A stretch of 64,000 bases of DNA. It comes from an uncultured Sphingomonadaceae bacterium. Its GTDB lineage: Bacteria > Pseudomonadota > Alphaproteobacteria > Sphingomonadales > Sphingomonadaceae. The translations under genes were made by a program, and so were the position numbers. The stretch is taken from the NCBI GenBank assembly GCA_947258815.1, contig CAMYJW010000021.1, positions 1-64,000 on the forward strand, read 5' to 3'. Each line of letters begins with the position of its first letter. Position 1 is the first letter of the stretch. Of this stretch, positions 47,603 through 58,584 are shown one piece after another. Below the pieces are notes generated by a model. It was given only the letters and a program-made list of their open reading frames with translations. It searched no databases and was not told where the DNA came from.

Positions 47603-48448
47603 TTAGCCCTCCTTTCCATCGTCGCCCGTGGCGGCATCGCCTTCGGGCTTTGCTTCGGGTGCCGGTGCTGCTTCAGCCTGAGGTTCAGGCGCCGGAGCTG
47701 CTTCCGCTGCGGGTGCTTCGGCTACGTCCGCTTCTTCAACGGGGGCATCGGCAGGCGCATCGCCTTCGCTGGCCACCGACTTGAGACCGGCAGGATATGG
47801 CGCATCGCTGTGACGTGCGACCTTGACGGCATCGGCAACGGTCATCCAGCTGTTCTTTGAACCGGGAACCGAACCTTTAACAAAGATCAGTCCGCGCTCA
47901 TCATCGACGCGAACGACTTCAAGGTTCTGCTGGGTGCGTTCACGGTCGCCCATCTGGCCGGCCATTTTCTTGCCCTTGAAAACCTTGCCCGGATCCTGGT
48001 TCTGACCGGTTGAGCCGAGCGAACGGTGCGAGAGCGAAACGCCGTGCGTTGCGCGCAGACCGCCGAAGCCCCAACGCTTCATGGCACCGGCAAAGCCCTT
48101 ACCCTGCGTATGCCCTGCAACATCGACCAGCTGACCCGGCACGAAATGCGACGCGGCAATCGTTTCGCCAACTTCCAGCACGGCATCATCGGCCACGCGG
48201 AATTCGGCAAGACGCGCTTTCAGCGGCACCTTCGCTTTGGCGAAGTGCTCACGCTGTGGCTTGTTGACATTCTTTTGTTTCGCAACGCCCGCGCCGAGCT
48301 GGACGGCAACATAGCCATCACGCTCCGCGGTGCGGACGGAAACGACCTGACAGTCTTCCAGCGCGAGAACCGTCACCGGCACATGCCGACCGTCCTCCCG
48401 GAAAACGCGGGTCATTCCCACCTTTTTCGCGATCACGCCTGTTCGCAT
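47603..48448 (-). CDS. rplC: 50S ribosomal protein L3 with acidic C-terminal tail
   Basis: A 281-aa protein. Core motifs: [80 protein letters not shown]. The core ends near residue 215 ([11 protein letters not shown]), and about 60 further residues are Ala/Pro/Glu-rich and acidic. ATG 48448 gives the standard N-terminus; a longer frame is rejected. Preceded by an unusual 254-nt structured gap. Confidence 0.97.
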   Translation of the reverse strand: MRTGVIAKKVGMTRVFREDGRHVPVTVLALEDCQVVSVRTAERDGYVAVQLGAGVAKQKNVNKPQREHFAKAKVPLKARLAEFRVADDAVLEVGETIAASHFVPGQLVDVAGHTQGKGFAGAMKRWGFGGLRATHGVSLSHRSLGSTGQNQDPGKVFKGKKMAGQMGDRERTQQNLEVVRVDDERGLIFVKGSVPGSKNSWMTVADAVKVARHSDAPYPAGLKSVASEGDAPADAPVEEADVAEAPAAEAAPAPEPQAEAAPAPEAKPEGDAATGDDGKEG

Positions 48449-48702
48449 GATCAAACTCCTCAAACAGAGGCACCCGAAACCATTTTCAGGTGCTTGCCAG
48501 CCCAGATTGATTGCGAGCCCCGTCCGGGCTGAGTGCCGCGCAGACCCTTGGAAACAAGGGCACTGTCGGCGTGACGGGGGACGCATGCCCGGCGGTTTGC
48601 CGGCGGTATCCCTATGTCTTGCCCTTCAAGTCAGAACCGAAACCCGGTCTGGCCTGAAGAAACCCCGGCTAGGGCCGGGTTTCGCTGTTCTGCCCTTGCG
48701 GG
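48449..48702 (-). other. Structured rpsJ-rplC spacer with terminator-like hairpin
   Basis: No gene. On the minus strand, 21 nt after the rpsJ stop, AAACCC/GGGTTT with an inner GGC/GCC (48660-48682, one bulged base) forms a terminator-like hairpin followed by TTTCTTC. Further on, CCCTTG and CAAGGG pair (48545-48560), enclosed by AGTGCC/GGCACT, and AGCCC/GGGCT pair near 48517-48531. The spacer is much longer than the usual few tens of bases here. Confidence 0.6.
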
Positions 48703-49014
48703 TCAGGCCAGCTTGATTTCAACGTTCACGCCAGCAGCAAGATCGAGCTTCATCAGCGCGTCTACTGTCGTGGCGTTTGGCTGAACGATGTCCAGCATAC
48801 GCTTGTATGTGCGCACCTCGAACTGCTCACGCGACTTCTTGTCGATGTGCGGCCCGCGGTTGACGGTGAATTTTTCAATCCTCGTCGGCAGGGGAATGGG
48901 CCCACGGATCAGCGCGCCAGTGCGCCGTGCCGTTTCCGCAATTTCGCCAGTCGCCTGGTCGAGCACACGGTGATCGAACGCCTTCAGGCGAATGCGGATA
49001 TTCTGAGCTTCCAT
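48703..49014 (-). CDS. rpsJ: 30S ribosomal protein S10
   Basis: A 103-aa protein (also transcription antitermination factor NusE): [40 protein letters not shown] and [23 protein letters not shown] 49014 restores the family length; a TTG two codons earlier is rejected. Confidence 0.98.
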   Translation of the reverse strand: MEAQNIRIRLKAFDHRVLDQATGEIAETARRTGALIRGPIPLPTRIEKFTVNRGPHIDKKSREQFEVRTYKRMLDIVQPNATTVDALMKLDLAAGVNVEIKLA

Positions 49015-49169
49015 AACCAACTACCGATGAGAAAGAGCAAATTCAAAAATGGCCGTCCCGCCCTCTCCCGCTTACGTGAAAGAGCGGGGCGACCTGATAC
49101 GAAACTGTAAAAACCGGCTGCCGGAGCGGGTGGCGAATCCCAGCCCTCCCCGGCGGAGCGCGGCCTATA

Positions 49170-50360
49170 TTACTTAGTGATCTTGCTGACAACCCCTGAT
49201 CCGACGGTACGACCGCCTTCACGGATAGCAAAGCGCAGACCATCATCCATGGCGATCGGCGCGATCAGCTTGACCGAAATCGTGACGTTGTCACCAGGCA
49301 TAACCATCTCGGTGCCTTCAGGAAGGATAACTTCGCCGGTCACGTCCGTCGTACGGAAGTAGAACTGCGGGCGATAGTTGGCGAAGAACGGCGTGTGACG
49401 GCCACCTTCGTCCTTCGAAAGCACATAGACTTCCGCGTCGAATTCGGTGTGCGGCGTAACCGAACCCGGCTTGGCCAGAACCTGGCCACGCTCAACTTCG
49501 TCACGGGCAACACCGCGAACCAGCGCACCGATGTTGTCGCCCGCTTCACCGCGATCGAGCAGCTTGCGGAACATTTCAACGCCGGTAACGGTCGTCTTGG
49601 TGGTATCCTTGAGGCCAACGATTTCAACTTCGTCGCCGACATTGACAACACCGGTTTCGACACGGCCGGTAACAACCGTACCACGACCCGAGATCGAGAA
49701 CACGTCTTCGACCGGCATCAGGAAGTCCTTGTCCGTCGGACGCGGCGGCTGCGGGATGTATTCGTCAACAGCTTTCATCAGCTCAAGAATCGAGTTCTTG
49801 CCGATTTCGTCGTCACGGCCTTCAAGAGCAGCAAGAGCCGAACCCTTGACGATCGGAATATCGTCGCCCGGGAAATCATAGTCGCTGAGCAGTTCGCGAA
49901 CTTCCAGTTCAACCAGCTCAAGCAGCTCTTCATCGTCAACCTGATCGACCTTGTTCATGTAAACGACCAGAGCCGGAACGCCGACCTGACGCGCAAGCAG
50001 GATGTGCTCACGGGTCTGCGGCATCGGACCGTCGGCTGCGTTCACCACGAGGATCGCGCCGTCCATCTGCGCAGCACCGGTGATCATGTTCTTCACATAG
50101 TCAGCGTGGCCGGGGCAATCGACGTGCGCATAGTGGCGGTTTTCGGTCTCATACTCAACGTGAGCGGTCGAGATCGTGATACCACGTTCACGCTCTTCGG
50201 GTGCTTTATCGATGTTCGCGAAATCGACAGCTTCACCGCCACCAACTTCTGCAAGCACTTTCGTGATTGCAGCCGTCAGCGTGGTCTTGCCGTGGTCAAC
50301 GTGTCCAACGGTGCCGACGTTGCAGTGCGGCTTGTTCCGCTCAAATTTTTCCTTCGCCAT
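49170..50360 (-). CDS. tuf: Elongation factor Tu
   Basis: A 396-aa GTPase delivering aminoacyl-tRNA. G1 GHVDHGKTT (about 18-26), switch [14 protein letters not shown]3 [13 protein letters not shown]4 VYMNKVDQV, and domains 2-3 with [13 protein letters not shown] and the C-terminal [13 protein letters not shown]. Only one tuf copy lies in this window. Between fusA and rpsJ as usual. Confidence 0.98.
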   Translation of the reverse strand: MAKEKFERNKPHCNVGTVGHVDHGKTTLTAAITKVLAEVGGGEAVDFANIDKAPEERERGITISTAHVEYETENRHYAHVDCPGHADYVKNMITGAAQMDGAILVVNAADGPMPQTREHILLARQVGVPALVVYMNKVDQVDDEELLELVELEVRELLSDYDFPGDDIPIVKGSALAALEGRDDEIGKNSILELMKAVDEYIPQPPRPTDKDFLMPVEDVFSISGRGTVVTGRVETGVVNVGDEVEIVGLKDTTKTTVTGVEMFRKLLDRGEAGDNIGALVRGVARDEVERGQVLAKPGSVTPHTEFDAEVYVLSKDEGGRHTPFFANYRPQFYFRTTDVTGEVILPEGTEMVMPGDNVTISVKLIAPIAMDDGLRFAIREGGRTVGSGVVSKITK

Positions 50361-50450
50361 GCTTCAAACCTTCTTCTTATTTGAAATGGAATCTGCGGGA
50401 CAAGGCGGCACCCGCTGAATCGAGCGCCGCCCCTAAACTGTCGCTCGCCG

Positions 50451-52544
<2,094 letters not shown>

Positions 52545-52652
52545 TGTCAGTTCCTTGGAGCGTTATGAAGGGAGGGGTTTGAGGCCTTCCCTTAAGGTTG
52601 AAAGTATGACGCCTGTATGACCAGCGCGCTGCCTTTTTCTATGCGAGGTCCC

Positions 52653-53123
52653 TTACCAGCGATAATGCGAGAATGCACGGTTGGCATCGGCCATCCGGTG
52701 CGCATCTTCGCGCTTCTTGACCGCATTGCCGCGATTGTTCGCAGCATCCATCAGTTCGCCCGAAAGGCGCGCCGACATGGTCGTTTCCGGACGGCTGCGC
52801 GCCGCCGAGATCAGCCAGCGGATGGCCAGCGCCTGCGCACGTTCGGGCCGCACTTCAACCGGCACCTGATATGTTGCGCCGCCAACCCGGCGTGAACGCA
52901 CTTCGACCTGCGGCTTGATGTTCTCAAGCGCGTCATGAAACACCTGCACCGGATCGGATTTGGCTTTCGTCTCAACCGAATCGAGCGCGCCGTAAACGAT
53001 ACGCTCGGCGGCGGATTTCTTGCCGTCATACATCAGGTTGTTCATGAACTTTGACAGCACCACATCCCCAAACTTGGGATCAGGCAGGATTTCCCGTTTC
53101 TCGGGCCTACGACGACGTGACAT
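52653..53123 (-). CDS. rpsG: 30S ribosomal protein S7
   Basis: A 156-aa protein: [60 protein letters not shown] and the tail [20 protein letters not shown] [20 protein letters not shown]. Complete. 190 nt after rpsL, with a REP-like hairpin in the gap. Confidence 0.98.
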   Translation of the reverse strand: MSRRRRPEKREILPDPKFGDVVLSKFMNNLMYDGKKSAAERIVYGALDSVETKAKSDPVQVFHDALENIKPQVEVRSRRVGGATYQVPVEVRPERAQALAIRWLISAARSRPETTMSARLSGELMDAANNRGNAVKKREDAHRMADANRAFSHYRW

Positions 53124-53160
53124 CGCTTATCTTCCTTCTTCGTTCCGGTCTCTTTCCCCG

Positions 53161-53195
53161 CCGTCACCCTGAATGTGTTTCAGGACCATTTCACA
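53161..53195. repeat. REP-like dispersed hairpin sequence
   Basis: CCGTCACCCTGAATGTGTTT then CAGGACCAT: CCTGAA (53168-53173) pairs with TTCAGG (53179-53184). The sequence resembles the CACCCTGAACTTGTTTCAGG dispersed repeat that I recall as common in sphingomonad genomes. It lies in the 190-nt gap between rpsL and rpsG, an odd place for such an element. Confidence 0.45.
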
Positions 53196-53313
53196 GCGCG
53201 GGACAGACCTTTCGATTAACTTGCGAACTGGGACCATTCGAAGACATGCCCTGTTTTTCCGAAACCGATCGTTCGAGACGACCGTTGCGGGATAGGCTGC
53301 CCCCGAAAACAGG

Positions 53314-53685
53314 TCACTTGGGCCTTTTCGCCCCGTACTTTGAACGGCTGCGTTTGCGATCTTTCACGCCTTGCGTATCGAGCACGCCGCGCAGCACATG
53401 ATAACGCACACCGGGAAGATCGCGCACACGACCACCACGGATCAGCACCACCGAGTGCTCCTGCAGGTTGTGGCCTTCGCCGGGAATGTAAGTGATGACT
53501 TCGCGCTGGTTGGTCAGGCGCACCTTGGCAACCTTGCGAAGCGCCGAGTTCGGCTTCTTTGGCGTCGTGGTGTAAACGCGCGTGCAGACACCGCGCTTCT
53601 GCGGGTTCTGCTCCATCGCAGGGACCTTCGACTTGGTCTTCTGCGGAACACGACCCTTGCGGATCAGCTGGTTGATCGTCGGCAT
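53314..53685 (-). CDS. rpsL: 30S ribosomal protein S12
   Basis: A 123-aa decoding-site protein: [40 protein letters not shown] and [20 protein letters not shown]. The Lys residues whose change gives streptomycin resistance (KKPNSALRK and the later region, which here reads [13 protein letters not shown]) appear wild-type. First gene of the superoperon, behind a roughly 390-nt leader. Confidence 0.98.
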   Translation of the reverse strand: MPTINQLIRKGRVPQKTKSKVPAMEQNPQKRGVCTRVYTTTPKKPNSALRKVAKVRLTNQREVITYIPGEGHNLQEHSVVLIRGGRVRDLPGVRYHVLRGVLDTQGVKDRKRSRSKYGAKRPK

Positions 53686-53866
53686 TAATTTCCGTTCCTA
53701 CGTCTTTATCCGAACAGGAGAAATTCCCGTTCGGGCGCCTCATCCGGGCGGGAAACCGGTTCCCACTTTCCCTGATGAGGCTAATGCCTGACCACACCCG
53801 AAATCTGGCGCGCGGCCGGGCGAAAACCCTGTTCGGTGCGATTGTCTGGATGGAGGATACGGAGCC

Positions 53867-53935
53867 ACTCCGGCCAGAGCCGGAGTCTCAAATTGCAGAT
53901 CACCTGCAACTCAAAGTCTCTGTCAGTGCAGAGAC
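53867..53935 (-). promoter_or_regulatory. Array of three hairpins with identical CTCAAA spacers
   Basis: Hairpin 1: ACTCCGGC-CAGA-GCCGGAGT, 8 bp, 4-nt loop (53867-53886). Spacer CTCAAA (53887-53892). Hairpin 2: TTGCAG-ATCAC-CTGCAA, 6 bp, 5-nt loop (53893-53909). Spacer CTCAAA (53910-53915). Hairpin 3: GTCTCTG-TCAGTG-CAGAGAC, 7 bp, 6-nt loop (53916-53935). Stems differ in sequence but spacers are identical, so the design and not the stem sequence seems conserved. If transcribed with rpsL, the RNA shows TTTGAG spacers. I know of no described element with this form. Confidence 0.6.
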
Positions 53936-54078
53936 GGGCCGAAAAACACTCCACCCGATGCCAAAAGCGCCGGATTACTTTGACGGACAACGCGAAGCCG
54001 GAAAGCTCGCACACACCGCCAATGTTCAGCTCTATCTATCGCCGAGGATGGCCGTCGCCACGCCTCGACTGCGCGGGC

Positions 54079-54106
54079 CATTAGGCGCGAATGCGATACA
54101 CGTCAA
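54079..54106 (-). promoter_or_regulatory. Candidate promoter of the str/S10 superoperon
   Basis: On the minus strand TTGACG (54106-54101), exactly 17 bp and TAATGG (54084-54079), followed by CCCGCG. The -10 and GC-rich discriminator match the candidate rplO promoter. The expected start near 54072 gives an rpsL leader of about 390 nt. Confidence 0.55.
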
Positions 54107-54146
54107 GCACAACTGAGCGCGCAGCGACGAGCACAGATACGCACCT

Positions 54147-54500
54147 TCACGAAATCTCGTAAAAATCCACTTCCATTCCCTCTATCCGGCGCACGCGAAA
54201 CTTGGCGCCCGACTTTTCAAGGTACTCGTTCAGATAGGCCGCAGGCGCGAGTTCCTTTCCCTCGGCGACCGCCGCCGGAATTTCACCCTTGCTGTTCCTG
54301 TAAGCCTCGGTCGCGTCGAGCAGCATCCTGTACCGCTCGATTCCGATCGAACCGTCGCGATAGTCTGCAACCTTGTTCGCCGCCTTGGTCTTGAACCCCA
54401 TAACATCAACCGCCGGACCGAAATTCCAGAAGAGGAACGCTCCGACAAACAGGAACCAGCAGGCGAGAACGGTAACGAAACCGATTTTCAGAAATTTCAT
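54147..54500 (-). CDS. Small membrane-anchored protein, unknown function
   Basis: A 117-aa protein. One N-terminal membrane segment (FVTVLACWFLFVGAFLFW, about 8-27) and a soluble part with KAANKVADYRDGSIGIERYR and AYRNSKGEIPAAVAEGKEL. No family recognised. Same strand as the next gene upstream (75-nt gap), but independent of the ribosomal operon. Confidence 0.65.
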   Translation of the reverse strand: MKFLKIGFVTVLACWFLFVGAFLFWNFGPAVDVMGFKTKAANKVADYRDGSIGIERYRMLLDATEAYRNSKGEIPAAVAEGKELAPAAYLNEYLEKSGAKFRVRRIEGMEVDFYEIS

Positions 54501-54575
54501 GGCGCGCCCCTATCACGCAAAACGGGCTCAGGCACTATCAATTGTGTGCCTCTGCCGTTTATAAGGGTTCACGGC

Positions 54576-55199
54576 CTAAACTGTAATGTTTTCCAGCATA
54601 GTCAGCACGTCCTGGTTAGACGGGCGAGAACGATAATCTTCAGACACGAATTTGTCCTGCACCGTGCCGTCGGCGGAAAGAAACAGGATCGAGGCGCGCG
54701 GCACGCCAAAAGCAAAACTGCCGGCTTCATATTGGGGATCGCGCAAATCCAGTGCGTCGATCATGGCGCTGCCCTCATCGCTGAGCAAGGTATAACCCAG
54801 CCCCTCATCCGCCGAGAAATCGGCAAGCACTTCGGGCGCGTCATATGACAGCACGGCAAGAGAATAGCCCTTTGCCTCGATCGCGGCGCGGATTTCTTCG
54901 GTGCGAACCATCTGCGCCTTGCAGAACGGGCACCAGTCCGCCGAACGCACAAGGAACAGCACCATGCCGTTCTCGCCCATTTCCTTTTCCAGCGAGGTTG
55001 GCGCGCCATCGCTGCCTTTGATTTCCATCGCGACCGGCGCTTTCGTGTTGCGTTCTATCCCGGCCTCGACAGCCTTGGGCGGAAGCAATGCCGGGCCAAA
55101 CATCCACAGTGCCGCGCCGCCGATCACCAGAACAATCAGCCCGATCACCGCAAGCGCGATCTTCCCCTTCGATCTCTTGTTTTCCGCCATCTCTGTCAT
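54576..55199 (-). CDS. Membrane-anchored peroxiredoxin/redoxin-like protein
   Basis: A 207-aa protein. An N-terminal membrane anchor (IALAVIGLIVLVIGGAALWM) is followed by a thioredoxin-fold domain of the AhpC/TSA type: MVLFLVRSADWCPFCKAQMV with a CPFC pair, then LLSDEGSAMIDALDL and VPRASILFLSADGTVQDKF. It probably faces the periplasm and reduces peroxides or disulfides. ATG 55199 is chosen: AGGGG sits six bases ahead, while the earlier ATG would lie on top of it. Confidence 0.78.
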   Translation of the reverse strand: MTEMAENKRSKGKIALAVIGLIVLVIGGAALWMFGPALLPPKAVEAGIERNTKAPVAMEIKGSDGAPTSLEKEMGENGMVLFLVRSADWCPFCKAQMVRTEEIRAAIEAKGYSLAVLSYDAPEVLADFSADEGLGYTLLSDEGSAMIDALDLRDPQYEAGSFAFGVPRASILFLSADGTVQDKFVSEDYRSRPSNQDVLTMLENITV

Positions 55200-55359
55200 C
55201 ACCATCCCCTACCCGTTTTGACGCCCCTGATAAATTTGTTCGCGCGTCCGGCGCAAAAGGTTACCCGCAATTCGACAGAAAACGCGAATCGCCATCGGCA
55301 GCCAGGCACGGAGTTTTGCTTGTTCCGGCATGGCTGTGCGGGCATAGGGTGAGCCGCCG

Positions 55360-56523
55360 ATGAGCGTCTGGGACACCCTTTTCAGCGAAGAACTGCGCCG
55401 GACTGAAGCGCGCGGGCACTTGCGCGCGTTATCCGGGGCAAGCCTTGCGCCGCACGGCAGAATCCGGCGAAACGATCGTGAATTTATCGACTTTTCCAGC
55501 AACGATTATCTCGGCCTGTCACAGCACCCGGCGCTGATCGCGCGCGCATCCGAATGGTCCGTGCGGATGGGCACAGGCGCAGGCGCTTCGCGGCTTGTGA
55601 CGGGAACCAGCGATGCGCACCTGGCACTTGAAAAAAAGATCGCCGCATTCAAGCAGACCGAATCCGCGCTGCTGTTTGCCACCGGCTGGCAGGCCAATGC
55701 GGCAGTGCTCCCCGCACTTCTTAAAGCACTTCCCGAAGCTGCTGTTTTTACAGACAAACTGATTCACAACAGCCTGCATCACGGCTGTGCGGCTGCGGGT
55801 GTGCGGCAGATCCGGTTTCGCCACAATGATTACGATCATCTTGAGAAACTGCTTGAAGAACGTGGTGCAAACACTTCGGCACGGATGATCATCACCGAAA
55901 GTGTGTTCTCAATGGATGGCGATGTCGCCGATCTTGAACGCCTGTCCGCCATCGCCAAAGCACACGATGCCTTCCTGCTGGTGGACGAAGCCCATGCCAC
56001 CGGCGTGCTCGGGCCGGGCGGCGCGGGGCTTTCCGCCGCGCTTCCTGACGGCGTCGATCTGGTCATGGGCACATTCAGCAAGGCAATGGGCAGCTTCGGT
56101 GCTTATGTCGCGGGTTCGGAGCGGCTGTGTGCCTATCTGATCAATACGTGCGGCGGGTTCATTTATTCCACCGCGCCGCCGCCCGCTGTGCTGGGCGCGA
56201 TTGACGCCGCACTGGATATCGTGCCCGGCATGGAAAGCGAACGCACAAAGCTTGCCTCACTGGGAACGCGGCTGCGCGACGGACTGGCCGGGCTTGGCAT
56301 CCACACCGGGGCTTCCAGCACACAGATCGTTCCCGCGATTATCGGCGAACCCCGCGATGCCCTGCGCGTCAGCGAAAGTCTGGCGCAGCGCGGCCTGCTG
56401 GCGACCGCGATCCGCCCGCCGACGGTTCCGGCAAACACCAGCCGCCTGCGTCTGGCCTTGCGCGCAACGCATGAGCCGGCCGACATCGACCAGCTTGTCG
56501 CCGCAATCGCTGAATGCCTGTGA
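55360..56523 (+). CDS. bioF: 8-amino-7-oxononanoate synthase
   Basis: A 387-aa PLP enzyme condensing pimeloyl-ACP (or -CoA) with alanine, the first step of the biotin ring assembly. FSSNDYLGLSQHPALIA, GTGAGASRLVTGTSDAHLAL, FATGWQANAAVL, LVDEAHATGVLGPGGAG, and the PLP-Lys motif GTFSKAMGSFGAYVAGS. Starts the biotin operon. The gap 55206-55359 holds no BioR-like TTATCTATAA box that I can see. It overlaps the next gene by ten nt. Confidence 0.96.
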   Translation: MSVWDTLFSEELRRTEARGHLRALSGASLAPHGRIRRNDREFIDFSSNDYLGLSQHPALIARASEWSVRMGTGAGASRLVTGTSDAHLALEKKIAAFKQTESALLFATGWQANAAVLPALLKALPEAAVFTDKLIHNSLHHGCAAAGVRQIRFRHNDYDHLEKLLEERGANTSARMIITESVFSMDGDVADLERLSAIAKAHDAFLLVDEAHATGVLGPGGAGLSAALPDGVDLVMGTFSKAMGSFGAYVAGSERLCAYLINTCGGFIYSTAPPPAVLGAIDAALDIVPGMESERTKLASLGTRLRDGLAGLGIHTGASSTQIVPAIIGEPRDALRVSESLAQRGLLATAIRPPTVPANTSRLRLALRATHEPADIDQLVAAIAECL

Positions 56524-57155
56524 TCGTGCTGTTCGTTCATGGCTGGGGTTTCGATGCCAGCTTCTGGCACCCGGTTATCGCCCACCTGCCCGAGCTTGAC
56601 TGTCGGACTGAGGATCGCGGCTATTTCGGCGCGCCAGACAAAACCGCGCCGGACGGCCCGCATATCGTTGTCGCGCACAGTTTTGGCGCCATGCGAATGC
56701 TCGCCGCGCCGCCGGACGATTGCCGGGGGATGCTGGCGATCAACGGGTTTGACAGATTTGCCACACGCGAAGGCGCTCCGGGCGTTCGGATACGCGTGCT
56801 GGACCGGATGATTGCCCGGCTTGCCAGCGATCCCGCAGCGGTGGTGCGCGATTTTCGCACGCGCTGCGGCACAGATGCACCGTTCGGGCAGCCCGATGTC
56901 CCTCGCCTGAAAGCCGATCTGGAAACGCTGCGCGATGCCGATTGCACCGGGGCGAACGCCAACTGGGCGGTTCCCCTGATCAGCCTGCACGGCGCGAACG
57001 ACCCGCTTCTGCCTGCTGCCATGCGCGAAACCGCTTTTTCCGCGTGTCCCGATCTGACGCGCGATACCATCCAGGACGGCGGACATTTGCTTCCGATGAC
57101 CCATAGAGCCTATTGCGCAGCCGCGATCGCGAATCTGGTGGAGCGTGCGGCGTGA
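56514..57155 (+). CDS. bioH: BioH-like pimeloyl-ACP methyl ester esterase (alpha/beta hydrolase)
   Basis: A 213-aa alpha/beta hydrolase. VLFVHGWGFDASFWHPV has the oxyanion-hole HGWG typical of BioH; the nucleophile elbow is HIVVAHSFGAMRML (Ser); the Asp is in LHGANDPLLP and the His in DGGHLLPM. Set inside a bio operon between bioF and bioC, it most likely removes the methyl ester put on by BioC, ending the pimeloyl-ACP route. It is shorter than E. coli BioH (256 aa), so BioG- or BioK-like isofunctional families remain possible. Overlaps bioC as GTGA. Confidence 0.82.
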   Translation: MPVIVLFVHGWGFDASFWHPVIAHLPELDCRTEDRGYFGAPDKTAPDGPHIVVAHSFGAMRMLAAPPDDCRGMLAINGFDRFATREGAPGVRIRVLDRMIARLASDPAAVVRDFRTRCGTDAPFGQPDVPRLKADLETLRDADCTGANANWAVPLISLHGANDPLLPAAMRETAFSACPDLTRDTIQDGGHLLPMTHRAYCAAAIANLVERAA

Positions 57156-57949
57156 ACATGATGCAAAGACAGCGGATCGAACGCGCGTTTGCGCGCGCGC
57201 AGGATTACGATACGCATGCGCATGTGCAGCGGCGCGCGGCGCTGGATCTGGCCGCGCGGATCGCAGCGCTCCCCCTGCCCCCCGCCCCCCGGATACTCGA
57301 AATCGGCTGCGGCACCGGACACCTCACCGAAGCGCTGGAAGCGATCCCGGCGCTCACCACAGACGGGTCGGAACGCATCATCACCGATATTTCCGCCGAC
57401 ATGGTTGCGCGCTGTCAGCGCAAGCTGGGCGAACAACCGGGCCGACGCTTCGCAACGCTTGACGGTGAGTTCGGCGATGCATCGGGCTATGGTGCGTTCG
57501 ATCTGATCTGTTCAAGCCTGGCAATGCAGTGGTTTGACGATCAGGGCGCCGCCTTGCGCCGCATGCTGGGCTGGCTGGCACCAGGCGGCCACTGCCTGTT
57601 CGCCACGCTGGGCGCACGCAGCTTTGCCGAGTGGCGCGCGGCGCATGAAGCCGAGGGATTGCGCGCGGGCACAATCGCGTTTCTCTCTGCCGATGAACTG
57701 CGCGCGATCCTGCCCGGCCATCAGGCAGAGCCGCATCGCGTGGACGTTCAGATCGAGCAGCACCGCAGCGGACTGGATTTCGTGCGCTCTCTCAAAGCCA
57801 TCGGTGCGAACACCGCGCGGCGCCAGCATCGCCCGCTCAGCCCCGCGCAACTGCGCCGGGTGGCGCACAATTTCGAAGCAGCCGACGCGGCTGTCACGTA
57901 TGAAATCGTCAGCTGTCACTACATCCGCGACGCGGACGCCACACCATGA
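57152..57949 (+). CDS. bioC: Malonyl-ACP O-methyltransferase
   Basis: A 265-aa class I SAM methyltransferase. [20 protein letters not shown] is the BioC-type N-terminus, [18 protein letters not shown] is the SAM site, and [20 protein letters not shown] is the BioC signature. It methylates malonyl-ACP so that it can enter fatty-acid synthesis. GTG 57152 is supported by GGTGGAG eight bases ahead and by the GTGA overlap with bioH; ATG 57158 is possible. Confidence 0.9.
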   Translation: MNMMQRQRIERAFARAQDYDTHAHVQRRAALDLAARIAALPLPPAPRILEIGCGTGHLTEALEAIPALTTDGSERIITDISADMVARCQRKLGEQPGRRFATLDGEFGDASGYGAFDLICSSLAMQWFDDQGAALRRMLGWLAPGGHCLFATLGARSFAEWRAAHEAEGLRAGTIAFLSADELRAILPGHQAEPHRVDVQIEQHRSGLDFVRSLKAIGANTARRQHRPLSPAQLRRVAHNFEAADAAVTYEIVSCHYIRDADATP

Positions 57950-58584
57950 GCGCCCCGCGGTTCATCGTCACCGGCACCGATACCGGCATCGGCAAGACCG
58001 TCTTTGCCGCTGCACTCACGGGCGCTCTCAATGCGGCTTACTGGAAGCCGGTTCAGGCCGGGACTGACGAGGATGGCATAAGCGACAGCGAATGGGTCGC
58101 CCGCCTTTCCGGTGTGGGCGCACAAAAGATTCTGCCCGAAAGCTATCGTCTGCAAACGCCCTGCTCGCCGCACAAGGCTGCACGGATCGACGGCCTGACA
58201 ATAGACCCTGAACGCCTGAAACTTCCGCAAGTCGGCGGCCCACTGGTGATCGAAGGCGCTGGCGGAGTCCTCGTCCCGCTCACCGGCTCGTTACTGCTGG
58301 CCGATGTGTTTGCCCAATGGGATGCGCCGGTTATTCTGGTTGCGCGCACCGGACTTGGCACGATCAACCACAGCCTGCTGACGATAGAGGCTCTGCGCAC
58401 ACGCGGGCTGCCCATTCACGGAATCGCCTTTGTTGGCGAAGGCAATGCCGACAGCGAGCGCACGATTGCCGAAATCGGCAATGTCAGGCGGCTGGGCAGG
58501 CTTGCGCTTGTGCCACGGCTCGATCGCGAATCGCTGGCGCAGGCATTTGCCGACGGTTTCGATCCGCTGGATTTTAAGCGGTGA
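57946..58584 (+). CDS. bioD: Dethiobiotin synthetase
   Basis: A 212-aa ATP-dependent ligase that carboxylates and closes the ureido ring. P-loop [20 protein letters not shown] (about 5-24), [31 protein letters not shown]. Overlaps bioC (ATGA) and bioA (GTGA). Confidence 0.95.
   Translation: MSAPRFIVTGTDTGIGKTVFAAALTGALNAAYWKPVQAGTDEDGISDSEWVARLSGVGAQKILPESYRLQTPCSPHKAARIDGLTIDPERLKLPQVGGPLVIEGAGGVLVPLTGSLLLADVFAQWDAPVILVARTGLGTINHSLLTIEALRTRGLPIHGIAFVGEGNADSERTIAEIGNVRRLGRLALVPRLDRESLAQAFADGFDPLDFKR

Larger units (their letters stand above)
53686..54146 (-). other. Gene-free rpsL leader and promoter region
   Basis: No convincing gene. On the minus strand it reads promoter (54106-54079), triple hairpin array (53935-53867), then near rpsL a large stem GCCTCATC/GATGAGGC (53737-53744 with 53774-53781) and a smaller CCGAAC/GTTCGG (53710-53715 with 53729-53734). 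A 113-codon open frame on the plus strand crosses the region but is a poor candidate. Confidence 0.6.

Noticed and set aside
53775..54116. Plus-strand open frame of 113 codons upstream of rpsL
   Set aside because: It runs through the three perfect hairpins and the candidate rpsL promoter, has no ribosome binding site and no recognisable domain; regulatory DNA explains the region better.
55206..55359. BioR or BirA operator ahead of bioF
   Set aside because: No TTATCTATAA-like palindrome and no convincing BirA dyad was found by eye.
55209..55502. Minus-strand frame overlapping the bioF start
   Set aside because: It covers the bioF promoter and N-terminus, is basic and motif-free, and has no start context.
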